Assembly (NCBI RefSeq): GCF_000525875.1
Contig: NZ_AODF01000006.1
Span: 30,998-94,997, forward strand
Direction: 5' to 3'
Length of the DNA stretch: 64,000 bases
Source: Listeria floridensis FSL S10-1187
Lineage (GTDB): Bacteria; Bacillota; Bacilli; Lactobacillales; Listeriaceae
Shown here in pieces: positions 1-10,782 of the stretch; the first letter of the stretch is position 1; every line of letters starts with the position of its first letter. Position numbers and translations under genes: made by a program. Below the pieces are notes generated by a model. The model did no database searches. It was given only the letters and a program-made list of their open reading frames with translations, and was not told the DNA's origin.

Positions 1-732
1 TGTTACTTCAATTGTTTTTGGAAGCCCCGTAACGAGATCGCGTCCACGGATACTAAACGGTGCAAGTTCAAGGTTCGATGCGTCTGCAGAACCAATTTCC
101 ATCTTAATCGTTTCAGCCGTGCGATCTCCAACAAGTAGGTTATATTTTTTACGAATATAGTTAATGATGGATTCATCCATATCATCACCGGCAGTTCTTA
201 CTGAACGGCTTGTTACGATACCACCAAGCGAAATAACAGCAACTTCTGTTGTACCTCCACCGATATCAACAACCATGCTTCCAGTTGGATCCCAAACAGG
301 AAGACCAGCACCGATTGCAGCCGCAAACGGTTCTTCAATGGTGTACGCTTCTTTAGCACCTGCTTGACGAGTAGCATCAGTTACAGCGCGTTTTTCGACT
401 CCAGTAATTCCAGAAGGAACACAAATCATAACACGCGGTTTACTAGCGCCGAGCCCTTTGCTCGCTTTTTGAATGTAGTATTTCATCATTGCAGCTGTTG
501 TATCATAGTCAGCAATGACACCATCTTTCATTGGACGAATTGCAATAATATTTCCAGGTGTACGACCAATCATATTTTTTGCTTCACTGCCGACAGCAAC
601 GATTTCTTGTGTATCCTTTTTCATGGCTACGACAGAAGGTTCGCGCAAAACAATGCTCTTCCCTTTCATGTACACAAGTGTGTTTGCCGTTCCAAGATCA
701 ATGCCGATATCTTTGTTACCAAATCCAAACAT
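1..732 (-). CDS. mreB: MreB, actin-like cell-shape protein (3' end outside window)
   Basis: Actin-fold ATPase that forms membrane-associated filaments and directs lateral cell-wall synthesis in rod-shaped cells. The first 244 codons are visible and read without interruption from ATG at 732, preceded by AAAAGGAG. The N-terminus [18 protein letters not shown] carries the phosphate-1 loop, and [18 protein letters not shown] near residues 155-172 is the phosphate-2 loop typical of MreB. The remainder, about 90 residues in the family, lies to the left of the window. The gene sits next to radC, as in Bacillus and Listeria, where mreB is followed by mreC, mreD and min genes. An extended -10 promoter lies about 135 bases upstream. 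Identification is secure. Confidence 0.95.
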   Translation of the reverse strand, partial: MFGFGNKDIGIDLGTANTLVYMKGKSIVLREPSVVAMKKDTQEIVAVGSEAKNMIGRTPGNIIAIRPMKDGVIADYDTTAAMMKYYIQKASKGLGASKPRVMICVPSGITGVEKRAVTDATRQAGAKEAYTIEEPFAAAIGAGLPVWDPTGSMVVDIGGGTTEVAVISLGGIVTSRSVRTAGDDMDESIINYIRKKYNLLVGDRTAETIKMEIGSADASNLELAPFSIRGRDLVTGLPKTIEVT

Positions 733-866
733 CTGTATTCTCCTTTTCTACCATTAAATTAACTTGTATGAGTAAATATGAGCTGACACGATTTCAACTG
801 ATTGATATAACGCAAACTTAAGCATTTGTGCCGCAATTTCTATCTATACACATATACAACCACTAC

Positions 867-872
867 ATTATA
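867..872 (-). promoter_or_regulatory. Probable mreB promoter, extended -10 box
   Basis: On the minus strand TATAAT is preceded by TGT, an extended -10. No good -35 is seen. It lies about 135 bases before the mreB start, in the 200-base gap between radC and mreB, which holds nothing else recognisable. Confidence 0.5.
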
Positions 873-932
873 ACATAACTGTGTAGCTAAGGCATTAATT
901 TTTAATGAGAGAAAAAAATATTAAGGAATTCT

Positions 933-1592
933 TTAAAAATAGGACTCTTCTTTCAAACTAAGATGCTTATTCCTTCCGATGATAATATGGTCAAGCATGC
1001 TCACTCCAACGATCTTCCCTGATTCTTCTAGCCGTTTGGTAATAGAAATATCTTCTTTAGACGGTGTCGGATCTCCAGAAGGATGGTTATGAAAACATAT
1101 AATGGAGGCAGCCGATACTTTTAAAGCAATTCGGAATACCTCACGTGGATGAACTATACTAATGTTTAGTCCGCCGACAAAAATGGTTTCGCGGTGGATT
1201 AATTGATTTTTGGTATTTAAAAATAAACAATGGAAATGTTCCTGCTGCAGAAAACTAAGTTCTGGTTGTACAATTTGAACAGCTTGTAACGGATTCTTGA
1301 TAGTGACTATATTTGCAGCTGACTGTTCTTGATAAACACGTTTTCCAAATTCAATTGCAGCAGCGAGTTTTGATGCTTTTGCGGCACCTATCCCGTTAAT
1401 TGTTTGAAACTCATTTGCGGAAGCATAGTGAATTTCTTCCGTATCTCGAAACTGCATGACAAACCTAGAGGCTAGCATACTGACTGATTCAGTTTTACTA
1501 CCGGTTTCAAGCAAAATCGCAACAAGTTCCTCTAAGGAAAGTGCTGATGCACCGTAAACCATTAACTTTTCACGCGGACCGTTTTTAATCAT
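933..1592 (-). CDS. radC: RadC family protein (UPF0758, JAMM metalloprotease-like)
   Basis: 219-residue protein of the RadC/UPF0758 family. A helix-hairpin-helix-like segment, [12 protein letters not shown], lies at about residues 65-76. The C-terminal JAB/MPN domain contains HNHPSGD at 168-174, the zinc-binding core of the JAMM motif. The cellular role is unsettled: an early link to DNA repair is not well supported, and the fold suggests a zinc hydrolase. The ATG overlaps the TGA of comC by four bases (ATGA), so the two are translationally coupled. AGAGGTGA precedes the start. Length is slightly below the 225-231 common in bacilli. Confidence 0.93.
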   Translation of the reverse strand: MIKNGPREKLMVYGASALSLEELVAILLETGSKTESVSMLASRFVMQFRDTEEIHYASANEFQTINGIGAAKASKLAAAIEFGKRVYQEQSAANIVTIKNPLQAVQIVQPELSFLQQEHFHCLFLNTKNQLIHRETIFVGGLNISIVHPREVFRIALKVSAASIICFHNHPSGDPTPSKEDISITKRLEESGKIVGVSMLDHIIIGRNKHLSLKEESYF

Positions 1593-2312
1593 GTAATCAC
1601 CTCTAGCGGTAAAATCAGATAGAATAAAAAGCCAGCTAAAAGAAATGGGACGAAAGGAATTTTTTGCCGCCGCTTTATTTTTTGGAAAAGGATGCCACTG
1701 ATCACCGTGATATTAGCAACAAGAAGTGCGGCAAGTAAGATTAGATAGCCGTGTTTGAAACCAAAGGCTAATCCGAGGATAAATAAAAGTTTGACATCCC
1801 CCATTCCGATACCTTTTCTGAAGAGTAGATAGATGACAGTATAAAATAATAAATTAAGCCCAAAGTCTATTGCGAGGAGATACAAACTTCCTCCCGTAAA
1901 GATGCGATAAAATACTATGGTCCCGAAAAACAGACAAACAACGAGGTCTGGAATATGGAGATAATATAAATCTGTCAGTAAAAAGAAGAAGAGGAAACTA
2001 AAACACAATAGGACAAGAACAAGCCTCATTTGATTCTGCTGTAAAACAGAAATTCCGACAATAGTAAGCGGGAACAATAGTTCAGACCAAAAATAGGCGG
2101 CTGAAATTTTTTTACCGCAACATCTTGTTGATCCACGTAAAACTAAATACGATACAATGGGTAGAATTTGTCCAATAGAAAGCTGCTCACCGCAATAATC
2201 ACAATATGACGACCGAAATAAAAAAAGGCTGTTTTAACGGAAGGTGGATAGCCGCAACGTGGAGAAAGGAAACAATAACAGCAGAAAAAACGAATAAAAT
2301 GACATAATTCAA
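1589..2312 (-). CDS. comC: Prepilin leader peptidase ComC (frameshifted as given)
   Basis: Membrane-embedded aspartate protease (A24 family) that cleaves and N-methylates type IV pilin-like competence pseudopilins. Two pieces exist. The N-terminal piece starts at TTG 2312 behind GGGGAGA and reads to the A7 run at 2220-2226. The rest continues one frame over, with the zinc-type cysteine pairs CDYC and RCC and then GMGDVKLL, which holds a catalytic aspartate. Removing one base from the A7 run gives about 240 residues, the family length. Several hydrophobic segments follow. Downstream of folC as in B. subtilis. The indel is probably a sequencing error; if real, the N-terminal cysteine domain would be detached. 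Confidence 0.8.
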
Positions 2313-2482
2313 TGGACTTCTCTCCCCTTAATTCTCGATTGAAGCTCTATCATATCAGACCAGTGCTGCTTCGTCATTTCAGTAAAATTGCTTTTTAGCG
2401 CAGTCTTTCAGAATGAAAAAGGAAAATTGGCTAAGGGAAAATCGTATTTTGAAAGAGTGTTTTTACCCAAAAAAGGGTTTTC

Positions 2483-2513
2483 AAAAAAATCGAGAACCTT
2501 TTCGGCTCTCGAT
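2483..2513 (-). terminator. Rho-independent terminator after folC
   Basis: Hairpin CGAGAACC/GGCTCTCG (2491-2511, one mismatch) followed on the minus strand by seven T (2483-2489). It overlaps the folC stop codon. The 170 bases between it and comC show no gene. Confidence 0.75.
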
Positions 2514-3802
2514 CATTTGTTTATCAGATATTTACGTACTTCGGAAATAAAGTAAAGTGAACCGGTGATATAAATCGGTCCCCCTGCATGTTCGGCATAT
2601 TTTTGATCGAGAAAATCAGTCCATTGATGCTCTGCCGTAACTGCATAATCGCTAGCAATTTGATCCACTTGTTCGTGTGTCATAGCGCGAGGAAAATCAA
2701 ATGTGGTGAGATGAAAATCAATATTAGGAACATCTTTTAAGATCACTTCAATCATTTCACGATACTTTTTATCTTCTAATGCGCTGAACAAAAGTGTTAC
2801 TTGTTCCGTCTGGTTTTGTTTTAATGCTTCAATCAATGCACGAATGCCTTCTGGATTGTGTGCCCCATCTAAGATAAAGGCTGGTCTTGAACCAATTTTT
2901 TCTAAGCGCCCCGGCCAAAACGCATCTTGCAATCCTTTACGTAAACCTGATTCTGAAAGGTGAATATAACCTTCTGCTGCTAAGTACTCAAGTGCAAAAA
3001 TGGCAACTGCAGCATTTTGCATTTGATGGTCGCCTCGAAGTCCAAGCGCTATTTCTACAATTTCATGCTTTTTATCACGATAATTCATCAATTGATTGTC
3101 AACTTTTTCTACTGTAAAGTCCTGATGAAATAAGTAAAATCCAGCTCCCTGTTTGGCTGCAATTTCTTTTAAAGTTGCAATCACAGTTTGTTGAGTAACG
3201 CCAGCTACAACAGGTACACGAGGTTTAATGATCCCGCCTTTTTCTGCCGCAATCTCTTCGATGGAGTTGCCAAGAAATTCCATGTGGTCGAGCCCAATTG
3301 TCGTTATAATCGACAAAATCGGTATGAGAACGTTGGTTGAATCCAGCCTCCCGCCAAGGCCAACTTCAATTACACCAAAATCAATCGTATCGTATTCCGC
3401 AAAGTACAGAAACATCATCGCTGTAATAATTTCAAATTCTGAAGGTGGCCCCCATTCACTGGCTGCAATTTCTTCGGTAATGGGAGCAATTCGATTTGCA
3501 AGATTTACAATGTCTGTATCGCTGATTGGGACACCGTTTATAGCAATACGCTCGTTAAAAGTTTCGATGAACGGCGATGTAAAGGTTCCGACGCGATAGC
3601 CTTCTTTTTCCAGCACTTTGGAAAGAAAGGTTAACGTTGAGCCTTTCCCGTTTGTGCCGGCAATGTGGATAAATTGATTTTGTTTTTCAGGATGGTTTAG
3701 CTTTTCGAGCATTAATTCCATTCGTTTCAGCCCTGGTTTGATACCAAGTCTAAGCGTTCCGTGAATCCAGTTGAGCGCTTCATCATACGTTTTGAATTTC
3801 AA
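2513..3802 (-). CDS. folC: Folylpolyglutamate synthase / dihydrofolate synthase
   Basis: 429-residue cytosolic Mur-ligase-like enzyme that adds glutamate to dihydropteroate and to reduced folates, using ATP. HIAGTNGKGST at 46-56 is the P-loop, and DHMEFLGNSIEEIAAEKGGI in the middle is the conserved omega-loop and magnesium-binding region. LDGAHNPEG marks the C-terminal domain. The start is TTG at 3802, the only start fitting the AAGGAGAGAG ribosome site. The gene follows valS by 68 bases and ends in its own terminator, so it is probably read from the valS T-box promoter, as in Bacillus. Confidence 0.95.
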   Translation of the reverse strand: MKFKTYDEALNWIHGTLRLGIKPGLKRMELMLEKLNHPEKQNQFIHIAGTNGKGSTLTFLSKVLEKEGYRVGTFTSPFIETFNERIAINGVPISDTDIVNLANRIAPITEEIAASEWGPPSEFEIITAMMFLYFAEYDTIDFGVIEVGLGGRLDSTNVLIPILSIITTIGLDHMEFLGNSIEEIAAEKGGIIKPRVPVVAGVTQQTVIATLKEIAAKQGAGFYLFHQDFTVEKVDNQLMNYRDKKHEIVEIALGLRGDHQMQNAAVAIFALEYLAAEGYIHLSESGLRKGLQDAFWPGRLEKIGSRPAFILDGAHNPEGIRALIEALKQNQTEQVTLLFSALEDKKYREMIEVILKDVPNIDFHLTTFDFPRAMTHEQVDQIASDYAVTAEHQWTDFLDQKYAEHAGGPIYITGSLYFISEVRKYLINK

Positions 3803-3870
3803 AGCAAATACTCTCTCCTTCCCAAGAAACCGCCCTTTACCTTTTCAGATAAAAGACGGTTTGCTGATTA

Positions 3871-6525
3871 TCAAGCATTTCTTAGTGCTGCAATGCGTTC
3901 TTCAACGATAGCTTTTTTTTGCAAGATAATCTTTTTTCTTTTTTCGCGTTCTTCTTCTACAACATTCTCAGGTGCTTTTGAAATAAAGCGTTCATTTGAA
4001 AGTTTTCCTTGCACGCGTGCCACTTCTTTATTCCATTTTTCAAGTTCTTTTGATAAGCGTGTAATTTCTTCCTCGATGTTGATCAAGCCTTCAAGCGGCA
4101 AGAATATTTCTGCCCCAGTAATAACAGCAGTCATAGCTGTGCTTGACGGTTCAATATCAAATGAAATGGTCAAGTTTTCCGGATTACAAAAGCGTTCAAT
4201 ATAAGAAATATTTTCTTCGATGATTTTTTTGTAAGCTTCATCTTTTGGTTTGATTTCAAGATCAATTTTTTTGCTGAGTGGTGTATTTACTTCTGCACGA
4301 ATATTCCGCACAGAACGAATGATATCAACTAATGTTTTCATTGCGAGAGCAGCATCTGAACTCATTTGTTCTTTACGCACTTCCGGCCATTTTGCAATTG
4401 TAATTGACTTACCTTCATGCGGTAGGTTTTGCCAAATTTCTTCTGTTACAAATGGCATGAATGGATGAAGCAGACGCATCGTTTGATCCAGAACATAAGC
4501 GAGAACAGAACGGGTTGTATGTTTAGCTTCTTCATCTTCACCGTAAAGCGAAATTTTAGCGATTTCAATATACCAATCACAAAAGTCATCCCAGATGAAA
4601 TTATACAGCGTTCTTCCGACTTCACCAAATTCATATTTCTCAGAAAGCGCTGTTACTGTTTCAATGCTTTCATTAAGCCGAGTTAATATCCATTTGTCGC
4701 TTACTTCTTTAACATTCGACAGGTCAATTTCGTCATGCGTCAAACCGTCCATATTGATCAATGCAAAACGTGAGGCATTCCAAATTTTATTGATAAAATT
4801 CCAAGTTGCTTCGATTTTTTCAAAGCTGAATTTCAAATCTTGACCTGGCGCGGTTCCCGTTGAAAGTGTATAGCGAAGCGAGTCTGCGCCGTATTTGTCA
4901 ATCACTTCGATTGGGTCAACCCCATTTCCAAGCGATTTAGACATTTTACGTCCTTCTGCGTCACGTACTAGTCCGTGAATTAATGTATCTTTAAATGGGC
5001 GTTTTCCGGTAAATTCGACAGATTGGAAAATCATCCGTGAAACCCAGAAATAAATGATATCATAGCCTGTTACAAGCGCACTGTTTGGGAAATAGCGTTT
5101 ATAATCACGCGCTTCTTCATCTGGCCATCCCATTGTTGAAAACGGCCATAAAGCAGAGCTGAACCACGTGTCGAGAACATCTTCATCCTGAGTCCATTCC
5201 GCTTCATTTTCCGGCGGATTTTCCCCCACATACACTTCACCTGTTTCATTATGATACCAAGCTGGGATACGGTGTCCCCACCAAAGTTGTCGCGATACAC
5301 ACCAGTCGTGAATATTTTCCATCCATGTCACATAGGTTTTTTCAAATCGATTTGGCACAAAATTAACTTTTGTTTCTTCGGAATCTTGAATCTCAAGTGC
5401 AGCTTTGGCAAGTGGTTCCATTTTTACGAACCATTGCAGAGACAAATACGGTTCAACGACTGCATCAGTACGTTCTGAATGTCCCACTGCATGGAGATGC
5501 GGTTCTTGCTTGATAAATAAGCCAAGCTCTTTAAAATCTTCAATGATCGCTTTACGTGCTTCAAATCGGTCTAAACCTTGGTATTTCCCAGCATTTTCAT
5601 TCATAGTCGCATCTTCATTCATTACGATAATGCGCGGTAAATCGTGGCGATTTCCGACTTCGAAGTCATTCGGATCATGTGCTGGCGTAATTTTCACTGC
5701 ACCAGAACCAAAATCGCGTTCTACATATTCATCTGCAACAATCGGGATTTCACGATTCATAATCGGAAGCATGATCGTCTTTCCGATCAAGTTTTGATAG
5801 CGCTCATCTTTTGGATGCACTGCAACCGCTGTGTCTCCAGGAATTGTTTCAGGACGTGTTGTCGCGATTTCAAGATAGCCGGAACCGTCTGAAAGCGGGT
5901 ATTTCAAATGATAGAACTGTCCTTCAACATCTTTATGGATAACTTCAATATCAGATAGCGCTGTTTTGGCAACCGGATCCCAGTTAATAATGTACTGGCC
6001 GCGGTAAATGAGTCCTTTTTCATAAAGTGAAACGAATACTTTTTTAACCGCATCAGACAAACCATCATCAAGTGTAAAACGTTCCCGCGAGTAATCGAGC
6101 CCAAGCCCAAGTTTCTCCCATTGTTCACGAATAAAAGCGGCATATTCTTCCTTCCATTCCCACGATTTTTCTAGGAATTTTGTTCGACCGATCTCGTGAC
6201 GTGACACCCCTTCGTCTTTTAGTTTTGCTTCAACTTTTGCCTGAGTAGCAATCCCAGCATGGTCCATCCCTGGCAAATAAAGTGTATCAAAACCTTGCAT
6301 TCGCTTAATACGCGTGATGATATCTTGTAACGTCGTATCCCAAGCGTGTCCAAGATGCAATTTCCCCGTTACATTTGGAGGCGGAATAACAACGCTGTAG
6401 GTTGGTTTAGTATCATCGTCGAGTGCTTTGAAAAAGTCGTTTTCAAGCCACCACTGATACTTTCCTTTTTCAACACTGGTTGGTTCATATTTCGTCGGCA
6501 TTTGAGTATTATCCATGTCCTTCAT
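3871..6525 (-). CDS. valS: Valyl-tRNA synthetase
   Basis: 884-residue class Ia aminoacyl-tRNA synthetase that charges tRNA-Val and edits misactivated threonine. The HIGH-type signature HLGH is at 57-60 within [15 protein letters not shown]. The KMSKS signature is seen as [14 protein letters not shown] near residue 525. The last 65 residues form the charged coiled-coil arm typical of bacterial ValRS. Length matches bacilli (about 880). ATG at 6525 has GGGAGAG eight bases upstream. Expression is very likely controlled by the T-box leader just upstream. Reading frame intact. Confidence 0.98.
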   Translation of the reverse strand: MKDMDNTQMPTKYEPTSVEKGKYQWWLENDFFKALDDDTKPTYSVVIPPPNVTGKLHLGHAWDTTLQDIITRIKRMQGFDTLYLPGMDHAGIATQAKVEAKLKDEGVSRHEIGRTKFLEKSWEWKEEYAAFIREQWEKLGLGLDYSRERFTLDDGLSDAVKKVFVSLYEKGLIYRGQYIINWDPVAKTALSDIEVIHKDVEGQFYHLKYPLSDGSGYLEIATTRPETIPGDTAVAVHPKDERYQNLIGKTIMLPIMNREIPIVADEYVERDFGSGAVKITPAHDPNDFEVGNRHDLPRIIVMNEDATMNENAGKYQGLDRFEARKAIIEDFKELGLFIKQEPHLHAVGHSERTDAVVEPYLSLQWFVKMEPLAKAALEIQDSEETKVNFVPNRFEKTYVTWMENIHDWCVSRQLWWGHRIPAWYHNETGEVYVGENPPENEAEWTQDEDVLDTWFSSALWPFSTMGWPDEEARDYKRYFPNSALVTGYDIIYFWVSRMIFQSVEFTGKRPFKDTLIHGLVRDAEGRKMSKSLGNGVDPIEVIDKYGADSLRYTLSTGTAPGQDLKFSFEKIEATWNFINKIWNASRFALINMDGLTHDEIDLSNVKEVSDKWILTRLNESIETVTALSEKYEFGEVGRTLYNFIWDDFCDWYIEIAKISLYGEDEEAKHTTRSVLAYVLDQTMRLLHPFMPFVTEEIWQNLPHEGKSITIAKWPEVRKEQMSSDAALAMKTLVDIIRSVRNIRAEVNTPLSKKIDLEIKPKDEAYKKIIEENISYIERFCNPENLTISFDIEPSSTAMTAVITGAEIFLPLEGLINIEEEITRLSKELEKWNKEVARVQGKLSNERFISKAPENVVEEEREKRKKIILQKKAIVEERIAALRNA

Positions 6526-6559
6526 CCAATCTCTCCCTTCAAAGTCATCTGAATCAGAT

Positions 6560-6806
6560 GCACAAAAAAACTCTCTTCATCCGAAAAGGACGAAAAGAGT
6601 TTAGATTCGCGGTACCACCTTTTTACCAAAGCAAAAAGACTTTGGCACTTCATTCCATTAACGATGCGAATTGCACCGGTTTTTCCTACTATAAGTTCAG
6701 AAAAACTGCTCCGAGGCTACCTTCTGTGAATCTTCTTTGAAAGTTTGCAGCAACCACTTTCTCTCTAAGAAAGACGAATTCACATACTCTTCCCCATCTT
6801 TGCATT
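6560..6806 (-). promoter_or_regulatory. T-box leader of valS (Val specifier GTA)
   Basis: This tRNA-sensing leader occupies the 326-base gap before valS. The T-box core GGTGGTACCGCG reads on the minus strand at about 6608-6620. It is followed by a terminator hairpin with arms AACTCTTTTCGTCC and GGATGAAGAGAGTT (about 6566-6602) and a T run. Stem I elements GGTTGCTG and AGAGAG are visible. By alignment with the tyrS leader in this window the specifier is GTA at 6718-6720, a valine codon. Uncharged tRNA-Val should stabilise the antiterminator and let valS-folC be transcribed. Confidence 0.9.
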
Positions 6807-6811
6807 TGACT

Positions 6812-6839
6812 AGTATAAAATCAGTTTATCAAAATTCAA
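6812..6839 (-). promoter_or_regulatory. valS promoter
   Basis: TTGAAT (6834-6839), 16-base spacer, TATACT (6812-6817) on the minus strand, just upstream of the T-box leader and 12 bases beyond the hemL stop codon. Confidence 0.65.
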
Positions 6840-6851
6840 GCAGTCCGTCAA

Positions 6852-8137
6852 TCAACTTCTAATCCGCTTAAAGCTTGTTTCAATTGCTTCGAGTGTCCGG
6901 TCGATTTCAGCTGTCGTATGCATAGTGGAAATAAAGATGCCTTCAAATTGAGACGGCGGTAAGAAAATACCTTGATCAAGCATTTCTTTATAGTAACGTC
7001 CAAAAAAGTCCAAATCACTGCTTTTCGCCGTTTCAAAATTAGTTACTTTTTGGTTTGTAAAGAAAAAGCCGAACATTGAGCCAGCCTGGTTAACCGAAAC
7101 AGGAACTTCATAACGTGCAGCAATCTCAAGCAAGCCGGTTTCCATTCGTTTGATCAGTGAATGAAACTCATCATAATGGTGCAACTGTAACTGCTTGAGC
7201 GTTTCATATCCAGCTGTCATAGCAAGCGGATTACCGGAAAGTGTACCTGCTTGATAAACGGTTCCAGCAGGAGCAATCTGTTCCATGATTTCTTTTTTAC
7301 CGCCGTAAGCACCAACTGGAAGTCCACCACCAATTACTTTTCCAAGACAGGTCAAGTCTGGCTTAACAGCATAATAGCCTTGTGCAGAATAGTAATCTAC
7401 TCGGAATCCAGTCATCACTTCATCAAAGATTAATAGGCTGCCATAATCTTCCGTAAGTTTGCGGAGCCCTTCCAAAAAGCCTTCAATTGGTGGAACGACA
7501 CCCATATTGCCTGCTACTGGTTCTACAATCACACAAGCAATATCTTCGCCGTAATGTTCAAACGCAAGTGTAGCACTTTCAAGGTCATTGTAAGGAACTG
7601 TAATCGTATCTTTAGCTAGTCCTTCAGTAACTCCAGGAGAATCAGGAAGTCCAAGTGTTGCAACGCCTGATCCCGCTTTGATCAAAAGTGAATCACCATG
7701 GCATGATAGCTTCCTTCAAATTTCAAAATTTTATTGCGTTTTGTATAGCCACGCGCGAGTCGAATAGCACTCATCGTCGCTTCTGTCCCCGATGAAACCA
7801 TCCGTACGATTTCGATCGAAGGAACACGCTCAATCACAAGTTTTGCCAGCTCATTTTCCATTTCAGTTGGGGTTCCAAAACTAGTCCCTTTTTGAAGTGC
7901 TGCCGTAATTTTCTCAACAACTGTCGGATTAGCATGTCCTAAAATCAGCGGTCCCCACGAGAGCACATAATCTATGTATGTATTGCCGTCAATATCAGTC
8001 AGATAAGCTCCTTTTCCATGATCCATAAAAACCGGGTCTGCTTCAACCGATTTAAAAGCGCGGACAGGACTATTTACTCCGCCCGGCATTAATTTAACTG
8101 CTTCAGCGAATGCTTTTTTAGATGCTGAATGATTCAT
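6852..8137 (-). CDS. hemL: Glutamate-1-semialdehyde 2,1-aminomutase (frameshifted as given)
   Basis: PLP enzyme converting glutamate-1-semialdehyde to 5-aminolevulinate. Residues 1-145 are read from ATG 8137 (GAGGAGG upstream) up to KFEGSYH. The rest resumes one frame over from [14 protein letters not shown]. The break is at about 7697-7702, where the given CATGCCATGG would need to be CATGGCCATGG to encode the expected GHGDSLL. With one G restored the protein is 428 residues, the normal length. The PLP lysine lies in [15 protein letters not shown], and [16 protein letters not shown] binds cofactor phosphate. Last gene of the hem operon. This is the indel least tied to a long homopolymer, so a genuine mutation is possible; Listeria is thought to have a second GSA aminomutase. 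Confidence 0.88.
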
Positions 8138-8157
8138 AATATGACCTCCTCGGTTTT

Positions 8158-9132
<975 letters not shown>

Positions 9133-9133
<1 letters not shown>

Positions 9134-9860
9134 TATTTACTTCTCTCCTCTATGATTAAATCAATTAAATGATTCATCGTATAAAGTTTTGGTTCTAACT
9201 GTACGTTGTATCCGTCCTGCTTAATCGCTGCTGTTGTCACTTCGCCAATCGAGGCGATACGAAATGGCCGATTGAAGCTAGTCTGGCGTAAAACGTGTAG
9301 AAAGTTTCGCCAAGCCGATGGACTCGCAAAAACAGCAAGAAAATTAGGATGCAATTGAAGCGCGGTTTCAAGTTTCGTCAAAGCATCACTTGGCAAGATG
9401 GTATCGTAAAGCGGGATTCGGTTGCAAGCAATCCCCTTTCCTTCTAAAAAAACAGGAATTGTCGATTTCCCAATCGCGCTCTGCGGTAAAAGTACTGTGT
9501 TCGCTGTCTTTCCATAGTGCGCAAACCACTCTCTCAAAAAAAAGGGTTGTTTCATATTGACTTGGTTCAAAATTAACTGAAATTCCTTTGTCATACAGCA
9601 TATCGGATGTTTTTGCTCCAATAGATGCCACTTTAAGTGTGGCTGGAAGTGATTTGACACCGTCAAAAAAAATAACGAACGGCATTTTGGCTTGTGAAGA
9701 AAACCCAATCAGCTTGCAACATTTCAGAGGTAAACGTAAAGGCGAGCGGCTGTATTTGAATCATCGGAACAGACACAGCATCAATTCCAGCCGCTTTTAA
9801 TACTTTTTGGCTGGCTTCATTTTTATCCGCTTCACGGGTTAAAAAAATAGTTTCAGCCAT
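9133..9860 (-). CDS. hemD: Uroporphyrinogen-III synthase (two frameshifts as given)
   Basis: Cyclises hydroxymethylbilane with inversion of ring D. Three overlapping pieces make one gene. Residues 1-64 run from ATG 9860 (MAETIFLTREADKNEA), with a break at the A8 run 9665-9672. The middle piece contains SIGAKTSDML, with a break at the A8 run 9536-9543. The C-terminal piece contains FASPSAWRNF and SIGEVTTAAIKQDG. Taking one base from each run gives 241 residues in one frame. The family is poorly conserved in sequence, so the assignment rests on FTSQNAVRYF, the SIG motifs and the position between hemC and hemB. The start overlaps the hemC stop by eight bases. Confidence 0.88.
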
Positions 9861-10782
9861 TTCGAAGCTCCGCGATCAGTTTGGCAGCTCCAGCTTCAAG
9901 CAATGTTTCAGCCGCCTTCACACCAACATCTTTCGGATTGGTTCCCTGTTTTTCAACCGTCAAGCGCTGTTTGCCGTCTACGCTTGAAACTAGTCCGCGA
10001 AAATACAGCTCATCCCCTTGCTTCTCTGCAAAACCAGCAATCGGGATTTCACAACCGCCGGCAAGTGTTTCAAGAAAGCTGCGTTCCGCTTGTACTGGGA
10101 AAGCTGTATCTGGATCGTGAATTCGTGCAAGCATATTCGTTAGTTCGTTGTCGTCAGCTCGACACTCCACTGCGAGCGCGCCTTGCCCAACTGCTGGCAG
10201 ACACACTTCCGGCTGAAGGTGCTCAAGATGCAGCTCTCCCGTTTCGAGCCAGCCCATTCTGCTAAGACCGGCTTCAGCCAAAATAATCGCATCAAATGCT
10301 TCTTCCTTCAATTTACGGAGCCTTGTGTCGATATTTCCGCGAATCGAACGAATCTCAAAGTCCGGGCGATAACGTAGTATTTCAACCGCTCGTCGCAAAC
10401 TGCTCGTTCCAATAACCGCCCCTTCTTTTAAATCAGAGAGACGCCTTGCTTGATCAAAAACAATACAGTCAAATGGAGATTCTCGCTTCGGAATTGCTCC
10501 GATTACAAGCCCTTCGTGAAGTACGCTCGGGACATCTTTCATACTATGTACAGCAAAATCGATCGTTTCATCAGCCAGCGCTTCTTCAACTTCAGAAACG
10601 AACAACCCCTTACCGCCGACTTTACTCAAAGTGACATCAAGAATCTTGTCGCCTTTTGTCACGATTTCATGAATTTTAAATTGGTACTCGGGAAAATGTT
10701 CGGAAAGGCGAGCAATGACCCAGCGAGTTTGCGTTAAAGCAAGTTTACTTCGCCTTGAACCGACAATAATTTCTCTTGTCAT
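9853..10782 (-). CDS. hemC: Hydroxymethylbilane synthase (porphobilinogen deaminase)
   Basis: 309-residue cytosolic enzyme that polymerises four porphobilinogens into hydroxymethylbilane on a dipyrromethane cofactor. The cofactor cysteine is in LAGGCEIPIAG near residue 240. Substrate-binding arginines are in TSSLRRAVEILRYRPD and IRGNIDTRLRKL. DFAVHSMKDVPS contains the catalytic aspartate. Length is typical (310-314). The gene overlaps the hemA stop by four bases and the hemD start by eight, so the three are tightly coupled. Frame intact. Confidence 0.97.
   Translation of the reverse strand: MTREIIVGSRRSKLALTQTRWVIARLSEHFPEYQFKIHEIVTKGDKILDVTLSKVGGKGLFVSEVEEALADETIDFAVHSMKDVPSVLHEGLVIGAIPKRESPFDCIVFDQARRLSDLKEGAVIGTSSLRRAVEILRYRPDFEIRSIRGNIDTRLRKLKEEAFDAIILAEAGLSRMGWLETGELHLEHLQPEVCLPAVGQGALAVECRADDNELTNMLARIHDPDTAFPVQAERSFLETLAGGCEIPIAGFAEKQGDELYFRGLVSSVDGKQRLTVEKQGTNPKDVGVKAAETLLEAGAAKLIAELRNG

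Noticed and set aside
3803..3870. Hairpin between valS and folC (AAACCG/CGGTTT)
   Set aside because: Has no T tract; too weak to call a terminator.
4250..6740. Numerous plus-strand reading frames opposite valS
   Set aside because: All are antisense shadows of valS without ribosome sites or recognisable domains; similar shadows over other genes were dropped.
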